Origin: Lasioglossum baleicum
Taxonomy: Eukaryota; Arthropoda; Insecta; Hymenoptera; Halictidae
Direction: 5' to 3'
Assembly (NCBI RefSeq): GCF_051020765.1
Contig: NC_134933.1
Span: 17,953,461 to 18,017,460, forward strand
Length of the DNA: 64,000 nucleotides
Shown here piece after piece: positions 46,563 through 58,827 of the stretch; the first letter of the stretch is position 1, and each line of letters opens with the position of its first letter. A model generated the notes under the pieces. It saw nothing but the letters and a program-made list of their open reading frames with translations. It did no database searches and was not told the DNA's origin. Made by a program: the position numbers and the translations under genes.

Positions 46563-47369
46563 ATTAGAACAAAACATTTTTATGCGAAGGTCTAGTTCCT
46601 GTCATGTTTCTATGAAATATTGCTGTTTGCAAATTACAAGTGCACGTTCCGCAGCAATGTATGTAGACATTATCCATCAGTTTGTTGAAAAATGAACCGT
46701 GCGTATTGCGGCTCTAATAATTTGATCACCCATCGTGCATGTATATTAGCTTTTATCCCCGTTACTATGATAAAGGTCAGCGGAATATTGAGCTCGAATC
46801 GAAAAGCATTGTTCGAAGGTATTATTTGCCTCGGTGATACGCAACCAGGCACAAAGTAGGTGTACCATTCGTTACGTTCGCCTCTCTATGATCAACTGGG
46901 TTGCTTCGTATCTGACACGTGATTTCTATGGACGCAAATAAAGCGGTTGCAAGCAATGCAACGTTGCTCCGTGACTTACCCATCAACAAATAGCAGCAAT
47001 TCCCCTGGTATCGTGAACGGAAATGAATTCTAGAGCAGCGAATGCAAATGATACTGCCCCTTGGGCTTCCCCACATTGTTGCAAGTCGTGCGATATTTGC
47101 ACAGTCGCGGACAGAACATTCCCAGCGACAGCGATACGATTGCATTCCGTTCGAGAGCGAACAAGCAACCGAGAGATTGACGGGAAAATTGCGCTCGCTC
47201 GTTTCGAATCTTTCTTTGCTCCTCCTCGCACGACTTTGATGAGAAATAGGAAGCAATTTCGCCGCGTTAGAGTTATTATTTTCCAGCGGCTGTAATTGCG
47301 AAACGCGACTCCAATTGCTTTAATAGCCGCGATAAAGATTAGACCGGAAGTTCGTGCTTGTGAAAATCT
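46563..47369. other. unique non-coding DNA
   Basis: 46880-47340 is GC-balanced with frames of 65-144 codons on both strands; none recognised. Confidence 0.5.
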
Positions 47370-48015
47370 AGCTTGTGAAAATTCAATTTTGATCATGATT
47401 CAGATGTACGAAATGCCATTAAAATTCGATAGTTGAATGTCCATTATGCCGGAAAATATGAAAATTATTGCACAATACACACACACAATCTACAATGATA
47501 TATTAATATTATCTAAAAATGTAGTTCACTTCGTTTACTCTTGTGGTCCTGTATTATGTATCCAAATTGTCATTTAAGTACTCAATTTGAGGCAATTAAA
47601 TTAAATGAGTAGCTGTTTCATTGAGGATATCGGAAAGACTGATGTGTCTACACGAGATATCATCAAAAGTACATTTTTAGAAATTATTAATTAGAGCTGT
47701 GAACGGTCCTAAGCATTGCCAATTATACAGGGTGTTTCGCTTATCTGATAACGGAAATATCTTGTGACTTCGTCAGGGAATTTCGATGTAGGTATTTATC
47801 TTTAACCGGGCATTTCCAATAATCTGGCAAAAAATGTTTCGAACAAAAGTTAATTGATATTGAATCGTCTATAATAAAACATTATCCCCCCCTAATTATT
47901 CAAATGCCACTACGTATTCTTTATTTCGTATTATTGTAACTAACGTCAAGACAAATCCAATGATCTGCAGCTTCAAATCTTAAAATAATGCTGAAATAAT
48001 TTTGACCCGCTAGAT
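47370..48015 (+). repeat. long diverged repeat, copy A
   Basis: Shares blocks in the same order with 58828-59415: AAAATTCAATTTTGATCATG, GAATGTCCATTATGCCGGAA, TTTACTCTTGTGGTCCTGTA, then after a non-shared middle, CGTATTATTGTAACTAACGT and AATCTTAAAATAATGCTGAA ending TTTTGACCCGCTA. The non-shared middle of this copy contains the TACAGGGTGTTTC repeat at 47726. Confidence 0.85.
47726..47890 (+). repeat. TACAGGGTGTTTC-type dispersed repeat inside copy A
   Basis: Starts TACAGGGTGTTTCGC; the GGGCATTTCCAATAATCTGG and AAAATGTTTCGAACAAAAG blocks match the copy at 15581. The right boundary is estimated from where homology with copy B resumes. Confidence 0.65.
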
Positions 48016-49700
48016 TGGCATTTTCGCCAGCTGTGCAGCGGCGCGTTTCTTATTTGCGTGTGAATGCCGACGGACTACGGACAATTGTTCGAAGAGGAAC
48101 AATGCCCGAAGGTTTACTGTAAATGTAAAATTGACAAGAGCTTCGCGAACGCGTGGAGCAAAGGAAGGTGAACATGTCCGTTTTACATGATGCGACGATA
48201 AAAATTGATTAGCTGATAATTTGACACGTCCTTTCTTTTCTCCCGGCTCTGTCAATGGGAATTTCATTCCCGGAATAGAATTATCTTTGCGCGATAGGCT
48301 ATTCGACGCGCAACCCGCAGCCTGCTTCACAGTATATTCACCTCGTGGTTTATTTGCCGATGTAATTGCCATCAAGGCGTGCCATTCTCCACACCTGGTG
48401 GAGTGATCCACACCTTTGGAACTCCGTGGTTCGACTCCCAGAGTCGCAGCCTACACGAATTTACCGTGCAATCCACGGAACACTCAAGTGATTATCTGCG
48501 AAGGTGTTGGCCGGTACAATCGCGCACAGCTACGTCATTTCGCAATGACAAGTATTACAAAAACCGTGCCGAAATAACGATCACGTGTCGCTTAACATGT
48601 CTCCGAAAAATCTCGATCAATAGCCACTTCGAACAAACATTTCCAATTCCTTTACCTTCATCAAATAGATACAAAAATTATCAAGTATAATCTGAATAAA
48701 TTTAATCTTCTTATTATTACAAAAGAATATAATATATCAGTCTGCGTGCATAAAATGTATAAAATGAATTCGATTAGTCTCGAATAAACCACGAGATCGT
48801 GAATGTCACGTGTGTTTGTGTGTGTGCGCGATAATGGTACGGAACGTGTTAGCAGCCACGTTTTATATTTTTAAAGCACCGACATTGTTCAGATTTTTGT
48901 AGTGGCGAAGTATTCTCGCGGCTATTGTCAAGGAACCTTTAAAATTTTTTCGGTTTGCCGTATAATGCCTAGAAAGAGATAAAAGGCGATTTCCCTGAGG
49001 TGTCACGCGTGAAAGGGTAATTCGCTTTACGGGTTTTTGCGGTTTATTGAGTACAGTGAACGATGTCGAAGAGTTTTGTATGCTACGGGATGGGAAAAAA
49101 GCGGAAGGTCTACGGAGCCGTAAAAATGGTGGTTCGTGGAGGAAACGAAAGAACGCTATTCGTTTTCCAGAATGATGAACAGTAACGTCCATCTGGCAGC
49201 TGGTTATTGCGTTTCTCTGGCCGGTCGTTCATTCTCGAAGAAGGATTGCGTTTCCTCGAGGACCTCTCGACAGAGATTTCCGTCGTCGTCGTCGTCGGGC
49301 CCCTCTCGACCGATGACCTGGAAGCCTTGCGCACACGTGAAAGCCCATGCGTGTCCATCGCGCGCGCGATGCTATTTTATTGCACGCGCAACTCTATAAT
49401 CTTCCGCTGGCTGCGAGCACGACGACTTATTTCTAATGCCTATACTTACCGCTTTAATGTCTATATCTGTTCTGTCCCGGAGAACAGTAGCGCGGTTGAC
49501 AGCGGTAATGAACGCCGCGAATCGGGTTTCAACCGCATTCTTCGACGAGCGAGCCTTCGACCATCCATCGAAACGCGAAAACTTAGTTCACTGCGAATCA
49601 GATAATTCTTTGGACTGCTCCTCTGGTATCTGACAGAGTTGGCGCAGTTCATAAACGTAATTTAATTAAACACAATGGGAACTATCGAATATTAATGGGA
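48016..49700. other. unique non-coding DNA
   Basis: No gene supported. 48010-48560 and 49080-49640 are CpG-rich; short GT tract at 48809-48829. Overlapping frames up to 133 codons on both strands are judged chance. Confidence 0.5.
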
Positions 49701-49705
49701 CATTC

Positions 49706-49885
49706 GTTATTAAAATTCGTTATGAACTGTTTTGATATTTTTCTAATAATTTCGAGAGCGAACGTCTTGCATACATTAACGATTTCACTACGAATTTTCT
49801 TCTTCGAATAACATAGCTTGCTACAATGATCTCGAAATTATTAGAAAAATATCAGAACAGTTCATAACGAATTTTCATTAACAAA
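49706..49885. mobile_element. hairpin element with 50-bp arms (MITE-like)
   Basis: The left arm (49706-49757) and right arm (49830-49881) are inverse copies: AAATTCGTTATGAACTGTTT / GAACAGTTCATAACGAATTT and TTTTCTAATAATTTCGAGA / TCTCGAAATTATTAGAAAA, with about 3 mismatches. The loop is about 72 bp. TTAA or TTAT-like edges are suggestive, but no clean target duplication is seen. A single arm lies at 46496-46562. Confidence 0.85.
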
Positions 49886-50586
49886 TTTTCGGTACTTAAT
49901 AAACGGCGTTCGTCAAAGAACATTGTTACCAGTTTCACTAGTTCGGATGTTTGAGAAGTTGAAAAAGCGAAAGGAGTTGACGTATTGATGGAAGACTTAC
50001 CAGAGTGTGTTTCTCAGTGTTCGATGAGCGTGCGAACACATTTTTGTTTGAAAATCACGAGGCTGTCGAGAGTTACGCAGCCGGGTAGGCGTCCATGTTC
50101 GAATTGTCTCGTTTTGTAGCGGCTCGGCGGGATCGAACTGCGCGGATTTGAAAATAAATGATTTGTCAAGCGGCTGATTAATCGGGGAAACGTTTGTGCC
50201 CCTCGTCGACGTCGGTCAAGATTAATCAGCCTCTGATTTATGCGCAAAGACACGAGTATCGTGATCGTCGATGACCGCGATAGACCGCTACGCAAATCGA
50301 ATGGAACTGGCCATTATCTCAGCCAGAAAATTGCAAAAGGCGGATACCGTCGAGAGTTCTGCAGCCTTTTTCTCGAGGGATCAGATAATATATTATTCTT
50401 TAATAACTTCACTTTGTATTGTGAAAGCTGCTGATTGAAGGTGATCGATATCTACGAGTTTGCATAACGCAGTTAAGATTTAACGAGGATTCCAGCTGGG
50501 GCGATTGCGATCATTAATTTCTTTGTCTTCGTTGTTGCCCTTCAGAAATTATTCTGCAACGGGAAAAGAGATTGTGCTTCACATAA

Positions 50587-50630
50587 TTAACCCTTTGGGA
50601 TGTAGAAGTATTTAGCTTTCAATTTCAACC
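50587..50630 (+). mobile_element. piggyBac-like MITE end (CCCTTTG variant)
   Basis: TTAACCCTTTGGGATGTAGA then AGTATTTAGCTTTCAATTTC. Same 11-base start as 32310 and 35671; the AGTATTTAGCTTTCAATTT continuation loosely parallels the 35671 copy. Confidence 0.55.
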
Positions 50631-51977
50631 TGAACTCCTTGTTCGAGCGTTTGACTTTTTGTTGCCGTAATAGTTTTGATATCTTTGATTCCCGTGGTAA
50701 GGAGTAGACTGCAAGCATCCCAGATAATTGTCACGCTGCGATCATAACATAATTTGCATTTATAATGCTCCGCTCCTTCTCCCTGTCAGTCAAAAGCGAT
50801 CAGATATATTTTACAGCATCCGAGACCTTCACATTTCGCCGCGCCGAGGAACGATGCGATAAATACGTCGACCGAGAAAGACATGATTTTATTATTTTAT
50901 CGATTACGTTAGTAAGAGAACAAAATGCCATGTTATTTCAAAACTGATCATGTTGATTAGATTGAGTCACAGTGTCTACGCATTAATACCCCTTTCAGTC
51001 TCTCTTTCACCGGGTTGACGAGCGACTGCACAATTTCATTTATTTACAGGAAAATTTACAGGAAAACTAACCACTTATCAACAGGATTTACATGGTAATT
51101 CAACATTGTAGACCTTGAAGAAAGCCCTCTGGTTGCTTGGAGGTCTCAAAACGCTGCAACAGTTTATATTAAATTTAACCATTCACTGTAATTATAAATT
51201 ACACCTTACACTTTACTTCGACATCTTTTGCCTTTTGCCTGTATTTATATATCAAAATATTGGTATTATATCGACAACAGTAGCACTAGTCATAGCTGTA
51301 ATCGGTGCATCGGAGGATTTCGGGCAGAGCGTTTTGACGCAGACGCAGACAATCGATCCCGGTGCATCGTCCGTGTATTCCTTGATCATTCGGCTCTCGG
51401 GGCATTGAATAGCGAGCCCATATGTCTTTCGAATGGTAGGAACACGATAGCCCGGTTCGATAGGTGGCACGGTTTGCGTCGGTAGATCGAAAGCGGGCTG
51501 GTTCGGGCTTGCTTTGATCGCGTGTGCTCTCGCTGCGTCCTCTCCTCGGCCTCTCCTCTCTCGTGCATACGTAAAGGGCTCTGCATGGATAATCGGGGCT
51601 GCGCGGGGCAAGCCGGTGCATCCTTCGGGGCGAATATATCCGCAGGTGTCCCGGTCGTGTCGACATTAATACGCGATTGGATCTCGCTGTGTGCGAGAGA
51701 GTCGCTCAAAAATGTGCACGATCAGTCAGCGGGTCCGGGGGCCCGGTGCATCGAGTCCTCATCTCCCGCGACGTCGTGATTGCATTTGTATGGATCTGAT
51801 CGTCGGGGCTTAAACCAGAGTTCGAAGCCGGCCCAAGTAGTAGCCAACGGGAGAGGATACGCGGGGGTGATCGCAGGCGACGGGAGAGAGAGATCGTCTC
51901 TCGATACATCCTCCCCGGGAACCATTTTCTTTCCGCTAGAATAAACCACCGATGGTTTAGCCGAGTCTACGCGGCGG

Positions 51978-52343
51978 TCATTATAAATTCATCTTCGATC
52001 GCATTCCTCGGGACGCCGCGCCGCACCGCGCAGCGCAGCGCAGCACCGTGGCCTGTTGTCTCTCGTTGTGTAACGGTCCGATGATTCCCGCGATTCGATC
52101 GACACAGAAGAATTTCTGCAGATCCTCTTCCGTGACCGTGTCCGAGACCACCACGACCCAGGAATCGGGCCCCGATTCGATGATTTCGAAGTTGTTTCTA
52201 CGGCTACAGACTCCACACCATGACCTCTCCTACCCTTTCGCAGCCGATCTTGTTGCGTTCTGTCCGCCGGCGGATTATCTCTCATGAATTTCTGCGGAAG
52301 CGATGCCTCCTGTACCACGTCGAGGGATCATTATAAATTCATC
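51978..52343 (+). repeat. 16-bp direct repeat pair 350 bp apart
   Basis: TCATTATAAATTCATC occurs at 51978-51993 and 52328-52343, both following GG and both followed by a TC-rich stretch ending CTCC/CTCG. The TATAAA in each could be a TATA box, but no transcript evidence is visible. Confidence 0.6.
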
Positions 52344-53012
52344 CGCAGTCACGCTCCCTTAAGTGCTCCTGACCCCCGCGCTCTGCTATTCCGACTGCTC
52401 CTGAATGACTTACGCGCTCCCGCAGACCCTATGGGGCTTCTGCGGTAGCCAGCCGCCTACACCGTCGACCCACGTCGATGATTTTTAGTTGCCAGCCACG
52501 GACACCCTGCAGTTCCTTGACGAGATGTTCTTTTGACCGAACGATCAATTTCCGACTCGGTGTAATGCAGGTGTGTCGAAAGAGTAGCAGACTGAGGATG
52601 TTCAAGCGAAATTTAACCTGCCGCTTGAACTGTATGAAACAGGAGCTAGATAGGATGGAAATAATATATCAATGTTCCTAAATACAGGTAGCCCTCTGTG
52701 CAAACTAAAGACGAATGAGACAAGATGAGTCTCGAAGGAATCTAAGAGGTAGAAGGATAAAACGAACGAAGAAGGGTGAATGAGAGAATTGACAGGAAAG
52801 TGTAACAAAGCTGAGATATATTGTAACAAATAAATAGAATATACAACAGAAGTAAAAAGAGAATGAGTGAAAAGGATTGTCGTAAGATCGCGAAGCTCGC
52901 GAAGGTACGAGTCGATCGACGGTTAGCTGTATCAACGGCTTGATACAGAAGACGAAGATGTAAGAGGCGAAAGCAGATGCTTCAATAGTACAAAGATATG
53001 ACTAATCTAATT

Positions 53013-53139
53013 AAACGCAGATTTTTATGCAAAATAGAAATTATTTGAATTATATTTGCAAGGTATAAGATCTACATAGGGTTCTCTTTTGAATCATTTT
53101 AACGAGTTGAAAATAATGCAAAGATTTGTTATTACATAC
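53013..53139 (+). mobile_element. TA-MITE family, left two thirds of a copy
   Basis: AACGCAGATTTTTATGCAAA then ATAGAAATTATTTG is the family left end; the body GAATCATTTTAACGAGTTGA AAATAATGCAA matches 54890 and 58345. It ends where the next copy begins at 53140. Confidence 0.8.
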
Positions 53140-53344
53140 TAGACTGCGGATCTCTTGATGCAAAATAAAAAATGTTTGCATTGATTGCAAGACACAGGAG
53201 CCGAAGAAAAATGTCTTCCTTCTTTTAATTATCTTATTAAGATGAAACTAATATACTGGTGGACTTAAATCTTTTTAATACCTCCACTGTTTTAAATTGT
53301 ACGTACCCCTTTTTCTCATAAATGCATAAAATCCGCAGTCTCTA
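53140..53344 (+). mobile_element. TA-MITE family, full-length copy of the TACTGGTGG variant
   Basis: Begins TAGACTGCGGATCTCTTGAT, has GCAAAATAAAAAATGTTTGC next, and ends CATAAATGCATAAAATCCGC then AGTCTCTA. About 205 bp. The TATACTGGTGGACTTAAATC body is shared only with the 25545 copy. Confidence 0.9.
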
Positions 53345-54889
53345 CTAATTGCTAGTTAAATTTATTTGAAATGGGAATATATTCAGCGTCGATCAAGTGA
53401 TTCTCCAGAAAACTGTAACACCACTCAGAAGTTTCTCAACCGATTTGTGAATAGCTGGTGTAAGTATCGGTATTATGAAATGCCTTGGTTCTCGTGCAAT
53501 TATTCACAGTACATCTGTAAACCCGATATTTTTCATCGAAATGACGCATGCTCTCGATCGGACGATCCCGATCGATGGATTATCGTGAAAGCAAGCGTTC
53601 GATTCGATTTCGCAAAAACTGCCCTCGCTGCCCGTTCCGCGGTATTACGTTTATTGCTAGGAATTCGTGATGAGCAAGCGGGTGCTCCGAACGCGCAGAT
53701 AATAATAGTTATTACTCATTGGTAATGAGTCGAATTAATCTCAACGGCGCGGACGATCGCTCGATGGACTTTCGATCTAAATGTCGTACTGTTGGATGAA
53801 GCAAATACACCGTTGCGCTTAATGGCGCAAGATCTCGGAGGCGATTCGTCTCGTGACAGTCTTTCATACAAACAACTCCGCGAGACATTGGTAAACGTCG
53901 GTCTCGAATTTTTATAGCAATTACGCAGCTGCAGCGACAAGATCGCTTTATCATCTGCAAGCAAAAATGCAAGACGCGTGCATCGCTTTGCCATACGCTC
54001 GCCTCGTCGCTCTCGTAATTCTGATTTTGCCTTCGCTCCATCTACAACATCCAGATAAACACAGAATCAGTTGTTAACATTCCAGGGAAGACCTAGTTGA
54101 CCAATTAGGTTAGTCGACTAATCCATTCTAATTGCAATACTATAAAGTAGATAAGCAGATGATGCTGCTTTCCGCGATATTGAAACGTAAGAATGACTAG
54201 CTCACCATGTACAATGTATTAAGGGACTATTGTCATACGTCATTTTGCAGCGCAATCGTGCGTGAAATTGAAAGGAAGTCTCCGGATTCGTATGGCGGAC
54301 TTCTTTTCGATTCGCTCGTAAAACCAGCAATCGCGTATCCGGGATCTAGCAGCCTTCCTTAACAATGGAAGGTGTTCCTGGAAAGTCGCGGAAAGCAAGA
54401 CAGAGGCTAACAACGCGTGCAGACCACGACACCGCGTATGCACCGTTCGTGATACACGTGGCGTATGAATCACGGGACATTTGTAGCCGCTAGCGTTTCC
54501 ACAGTCGCGTCGCGGGGATTGATGACGACAGACCCGAGAATCTAGAAATCTGGGCTTCCTGATCGAGCACAATTTTGTTGCTGTCTCAATTAAGACCCGA
54601 AGCAAGAGAGTAATCCCTACATCTTGTGCACGGGGATTGGCGAAGGAGCTAACAAATCACTAGCTCTGGAGCTAACTCTAGACCTAGCCCAGACCTGGCA
54701 GTGATCTGATCCGTTCGTTGCCTAACCGAACACGTTATTGGCAGCTGCGGTTAGCGAAAAACTTGTAAATTATTCAGAACTCCTTGTACTCTTTGCTATC
54801 TGTCTCTTGAAACTTCTTAAATTGGTAACAGGGTAACTCGAGAATTTATTCTATCTTTCAAATGTAATAGTTGGAAATATTAATCCTTT
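53345..54889. other. unique non-coding DNA
   Basis: No gene supported. 53530-54060 and 54240-54600 are CpG-rich; overlapping 92-121-codon frames have no family features. Confidence 0.5.
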
Positions 54890-55063
54890 CATGGAGGATT
54901 TTTATGCGAAATGAGAATCGTCAGAATTGTGAAATTTACTCTTCTCTTAATCATGTTAATAGGTTGAAAATAATGTAACGGTATCGTTCCATTCCTCTAA
55001 CTCTCCAACTACTTTGTACTTCATGAAATAATTTTTGTAATAAATGCAAAAAATCCGCAGTTC
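54890..55063 (+). mobile_element. TA-MITE family, near full-length copy
   Basis: GGAGGATTTTTATGCGAAAT at the left and AATAAATGCAAAAAATCCGC AG at the right, with AATCATGTTAATAGGTTGAA and AATAATGTAACGGTATCGTT in the body. The terminal GACTGC at the left is eroded to ATGGAG. Confidence 0.8.
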
Positions 55064-56344
55064 ACATATTATGTTTATTTTCAGTGGAATGAAGTGTTCG
55101 TATCGATGAAGCTCTTGTCGATAAGTACCGGAATTGCTGTAGATTATGGAGTATAATGTTAGAGAACGTCCGAAAAATGTGGGATATTGAAATAAGGATT
55201 AAACGGGTTTGCCGCGGTCCGCGTGGAAATTCTTAGGAGAAATTTATCCATCGTGAATTTCCATAAACATCTAGCACTATCTGATAATGAGCGGCCAGGC
55301 AGTACGAATTCCCGCAAAAGGAAAACAATTGGTGGCCACCTGGAAAAATGACCAATGATTCATGTGCCACGTGCGCCACGTACCGCAGCCACAGAGAGCA
55401 GCCCAGGGAGAGGCGAACAAGGGAAAGGGGACGTATGTCGTTGGCCTGTCGTGCTTCCTTTCCCGTGATACCCCGGGAAGTCTATTCAGAGGTTGCGCTA
55501 CGACGACGTTCAGCATCCACATAGGGCCCCGAAGCGTTCCACGGTGATTACCATATTGCATGTCACATTGTCGGCGCACCCCACGAAGGAGAAAAAGAGG
55601 ACCGGCAGCCAACGGGACAAGGAGCGAAGGACGGAGGAAGACATGGAGGACGAGGACGCTGACCACATTATAATATACCTGGGGGCACACCGCCTATAAA
55701 CCACCGCAATTCTACGTTCTTTCTAACCGTGCAGAACTACGGGTCCCCAGGATTCACTCTTTTAAAGATTTTTCAAGCGAATCCTGCTTCACCGAGACTA
55801 CTCTTCCTGCTTTGTGGCTCTGCTTCTGCATCTGACTTTGCTTCTTGACTGATGGAGAATTTACCGAAACGACATCAATCTCCGAGTTTAGCCATCAGTG
55901 CCTCTTGGATTTTCGATTGGACTCGCGTCTGATAATATCATTCTCTGTTCTCATTATCTACTTGGGAAGTCCGATTCATGTTTTTTCTACTTTTTCGTCG
56001 ATCTCGGAAGAGTTTCATTCGAAATCATTCTGCTTACCCAGACTAGATTGCCCGTGAAGATGGATAATGCTCCGAAAAGTGGTGTCAGGAATGCATTCTT
56101 GCTGTGTGGTTGCGGAGATTGCTATTCTAAGGACTATCTCCATCACAGATGAAACGCGTTCACGATATATTATGCATTTATTTATCAATGGTTTGAAGCA
56201 ATCGTTGCTTTTAGGCGCAAGTTTGATGCGGCTTGTGTCAGTTTTTGAAATCGAGGGACTCCTCATGAGTAAAAATGACTTGAAACATAATATTATCATC
56301 AACTAATTAAAATGATTAAAGGAAAAAATAAGTGTTTAGTTTGT

Positions 56345-56388
56345 TCCAGTACCTTGTAATTGATGCAGAAAGTTTTTATTTTGCCGGA
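56345..56388 (-). mobile_element. TA-MITE family, partial end
   Basis: CCTTGTAATTGATGCAGAAA then GTTTTTATTTTGCCGGAG matches the end block of the family (compare CTTGTAATCGATGCAGCCAA at 12269), but the terminal CCGCAGTC is missing. Confidence 0.6.
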
Positions 56389-57522
56389 GAAACATACTCT
56401 TTTCCGAGTAAAATTTCACATTTATTCTTTTATTAACAAACTTGAGTTTTAAATGGTGACTATTGAATGGGTGTCTGGAAGAAGGGCCTACACTACTGGA
56501 ATTAGTTCTGGACACTTTTAACTTTCTACTTAAATTTCGCATTCATTTAATACATAATCATTTATATTTTATATTTGAATCATTGTTCTCTAATTTTGTG
56601 TCGTCGCTTATATAAAAAAATCAGTAAAAAGACCATTTACAGCCATACTTATTTCAACACGTTTCCAGGTATTCGCAGCCATTTCAGTCGTTGTTCATAC
56701 TTTTAAAAGCTTTACTAAGGTCCTCACTTCACTACTGTTTGTAAAGACAGTTAAGGCCTTTCTGATTGGTTGTTACAACGAACCTACGCATCCTGTGATT
56801 GGCTATTTCACATCATGCGACGTTTCCTGTTGCAACAACAAAAATAACAACACAGTCTAGATTTTTTAGAGATTAAAATTCTAAAACATTTTCAAACCGA
56901 ATCATGTGCAAATATTAAGTATAAATATTACAGATTACAATAAAAATATTACGGTATCAATTTAGCATAGCATATACATTTCCTGCAGAAATATGAAATA
57001 AAGAATATTTTTATTCAAAGTGTCCAGAATTAATTCCACCAGTGTATGTCAGGTTTTTGAAATTTTATAGAAGTGCAATTTTGAATTTGAATTGCAATAA
57101 TAAAAACCAGGTGAAAACGGCATAGGCCCTTCTTCCATTGGAAAAAGACTGAAAGACTTTCCTTACGGTTTGTTTTATTATATGTTAAAGCAAAATGAGT
57201 TCCTAATTGCGCTCCTATAAAATTTAAAAAACGTACCTCTTCTTCCGGACACCGATTCAATTAATTGTACAAAATGTTTTAAGAAAGATAAATCATTCCC
57301 TTAGTAATTCCAGGATTAATTGCTTTATTACTCGTGCAAACGGAGTGTCCGGTGACACGCGGGTGCACGTGTTCGTCATTTCTCGGGAATCCGGTGCCCG
57401 TGAAAATCGTGTTTGTGAATTCCATGGATCACGAGAGCTGCCCGAGGAACACCGTGCCCGCATGGCACTCGAAACTCTTGGCACCCTTCCGTTTCAGCTT
57501 TTGGAGAAATGAAAACACGCGC

Positions 57523-57544
57523 GCTCTCTCTCTCTCTCTCTCTC
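57523..57544. repeat. CT microsatellite
   Basis: Eleven CT units. Confidence 0.9.
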
Positions 57545-58344
57545 CGCGCCGTTTATTGCCAATTGATTAGCGCGTCGTCGCGTCGCGTCGGATCAAAGGG
57601 TCAATTTCACCCCGGCGGCCCCGCGGTCGTTAATTATGCGCGGACGCAAAAAATGAAATTACAGTCTCTCGGGACGATCGATAATACGTGCAAAAATGTT
57701 AATATTATGTTAAAATATATTATTAAAGCGGAGCACGATCGGATACGTTCGCTATCGCGCAGGTAGTCCTTCGCTGGCTGATTAGTCGCGACCGATAAAA
57801 CGATGTAATTTTCGGAGCACGGTAGCGACGTGTACCGATCCTCGTCGATCTACTTTTTTAATGTCTCAATTTATTCCCCTTCAAATTTACCGTGTACGAA
57901 TTAATTCAGATTGATCTAGCGCTCGATATCGGACGACCGATACGCTCGTAATTGCCGCATTAATTATCTTCGGACCGCGAAGACCGAAGAATCATTTCCC
58001 ATGCTAATAACTCAAACGCGGTGGCCTCTGTCATCAAAATATGTACTTCGACGCGTCTCGTTCAATCATGATTGACGGAATCACCGTCTAATATCCGAGC
58101 ATCCTATTATTACCCACGAGCGTCTTCGTCTTCTTTTTCAGATTGAATAAATATTGCCACCGTGATCGGTATTTGCTATTACATAACCCACGTATCCATC
58201 AAATTGTTTCTGACTGAAATAAAACCACATTTTATACGAGTATTTACAGTCTCCGCTTACAGGTAGACTTCGAATTTTTAAATAAAGATTGTCTGCATTA
58301 TTTACTGGATGCAAGAGCTGTGGCTACGTTTGTTTCTTTTCTCA

Positions 58345-58524
58345 ATAATTTTTATGCAAAATAAAATTTGTATGCGTTAATTAGAAAATACAGGGCTACA
58401 TATACAGTTATTTCTTTGCTGAATCATTTGAACATGTCGGAAATAATACAACAGTATTGTTAAATTCTTGAAACATTTTCACTGCTTCGTTTGTGCATGA
58501 ATGCATAAAATCTGCAGTTTATTT
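58345..58524 (+). mobile_element. TA-MITE family, near full-length copy
   Basis: ATAATTTTTATGCAAAATAA at the left; TGAATGCATAAAATCTGCAG at the right; body CAGGGCTACATATACAGTTA and TTCTTTGCTGAATCATTTGA as in the other plus-oriented copies. The outermost bases at the left are lost. Confidence 0.85.
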
Positions 58525-58827
58525 ATTAAATATTGAAATAAATATATCAGAGTCTCTGAGAGAGAAAACTAACCTGAACAATTTATTTGACGTCTACACA
58601 AGAGAGAGGTAGCCTAATTTGTACAATCGCCCAAGTCGAACCACCTAGTATCATGGGAAAGAAAAATTCTCCAGCTATTAACGGTACTAATTGGCTATGA
58701 ATTTCACTTTGTGTCTAATTTAGCACGGTGAAAAGAACTATTTGCAGTGTTGCTAATGATGTTGATTGAGCTGTAAATTATATCGAAGGCACCGCACACT
58801 GGGCTATTTCCACGATCTAGCTACACA
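58525..58827. other. unique non-coding DNA
   Basis: Nothing recognised. Confidence 0.5.

Larger units (their letters stand above)
49886..53012. other. non-coding DNA with GC-rich core
   Basis: 50587 holds a TTAACCC end. 51290-52460 is the most GC-rich stretch of the window, with a recurring GGTGCATC motif (51304, 51361, 51616, 51742) and a duplicated TCATTATAAATTCATC phrase (51978 and 52328). Frames of 79-126 codons overlap in several phases on both strands; no domain recognised, so no gene is called. 52600-52990 is purine-rich. Confidence 0.45.
55064..58344. other. non-coding DNA, no gene recognised
   Basis: 55270-55720 is GC-rich with overlapping frames (137 codons, minus). 55800-56310 is balanced. 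56530-57050 is AT-rich. 57340-57780 is CpG-rich with a CT microsatellite. 57780-58230 is balanced, with TTAATT-type cores. Confidence 0.5.

Noticed and set aside
47476..47486. Short CA run
   Set aside because: Only about five units; too short to call a separate microsatellite feature.
48425..48450. GGTTCGACTCC, tRNA T-loop-like string
   Set aside because: No cloverleaf can be built around it.
51252..52318. Several 100-126-codon frames in the GC-rich core
   Set aside because: All six phases are unusually open here because of composition. No phase shows a protein family or splice structure that I could trust.
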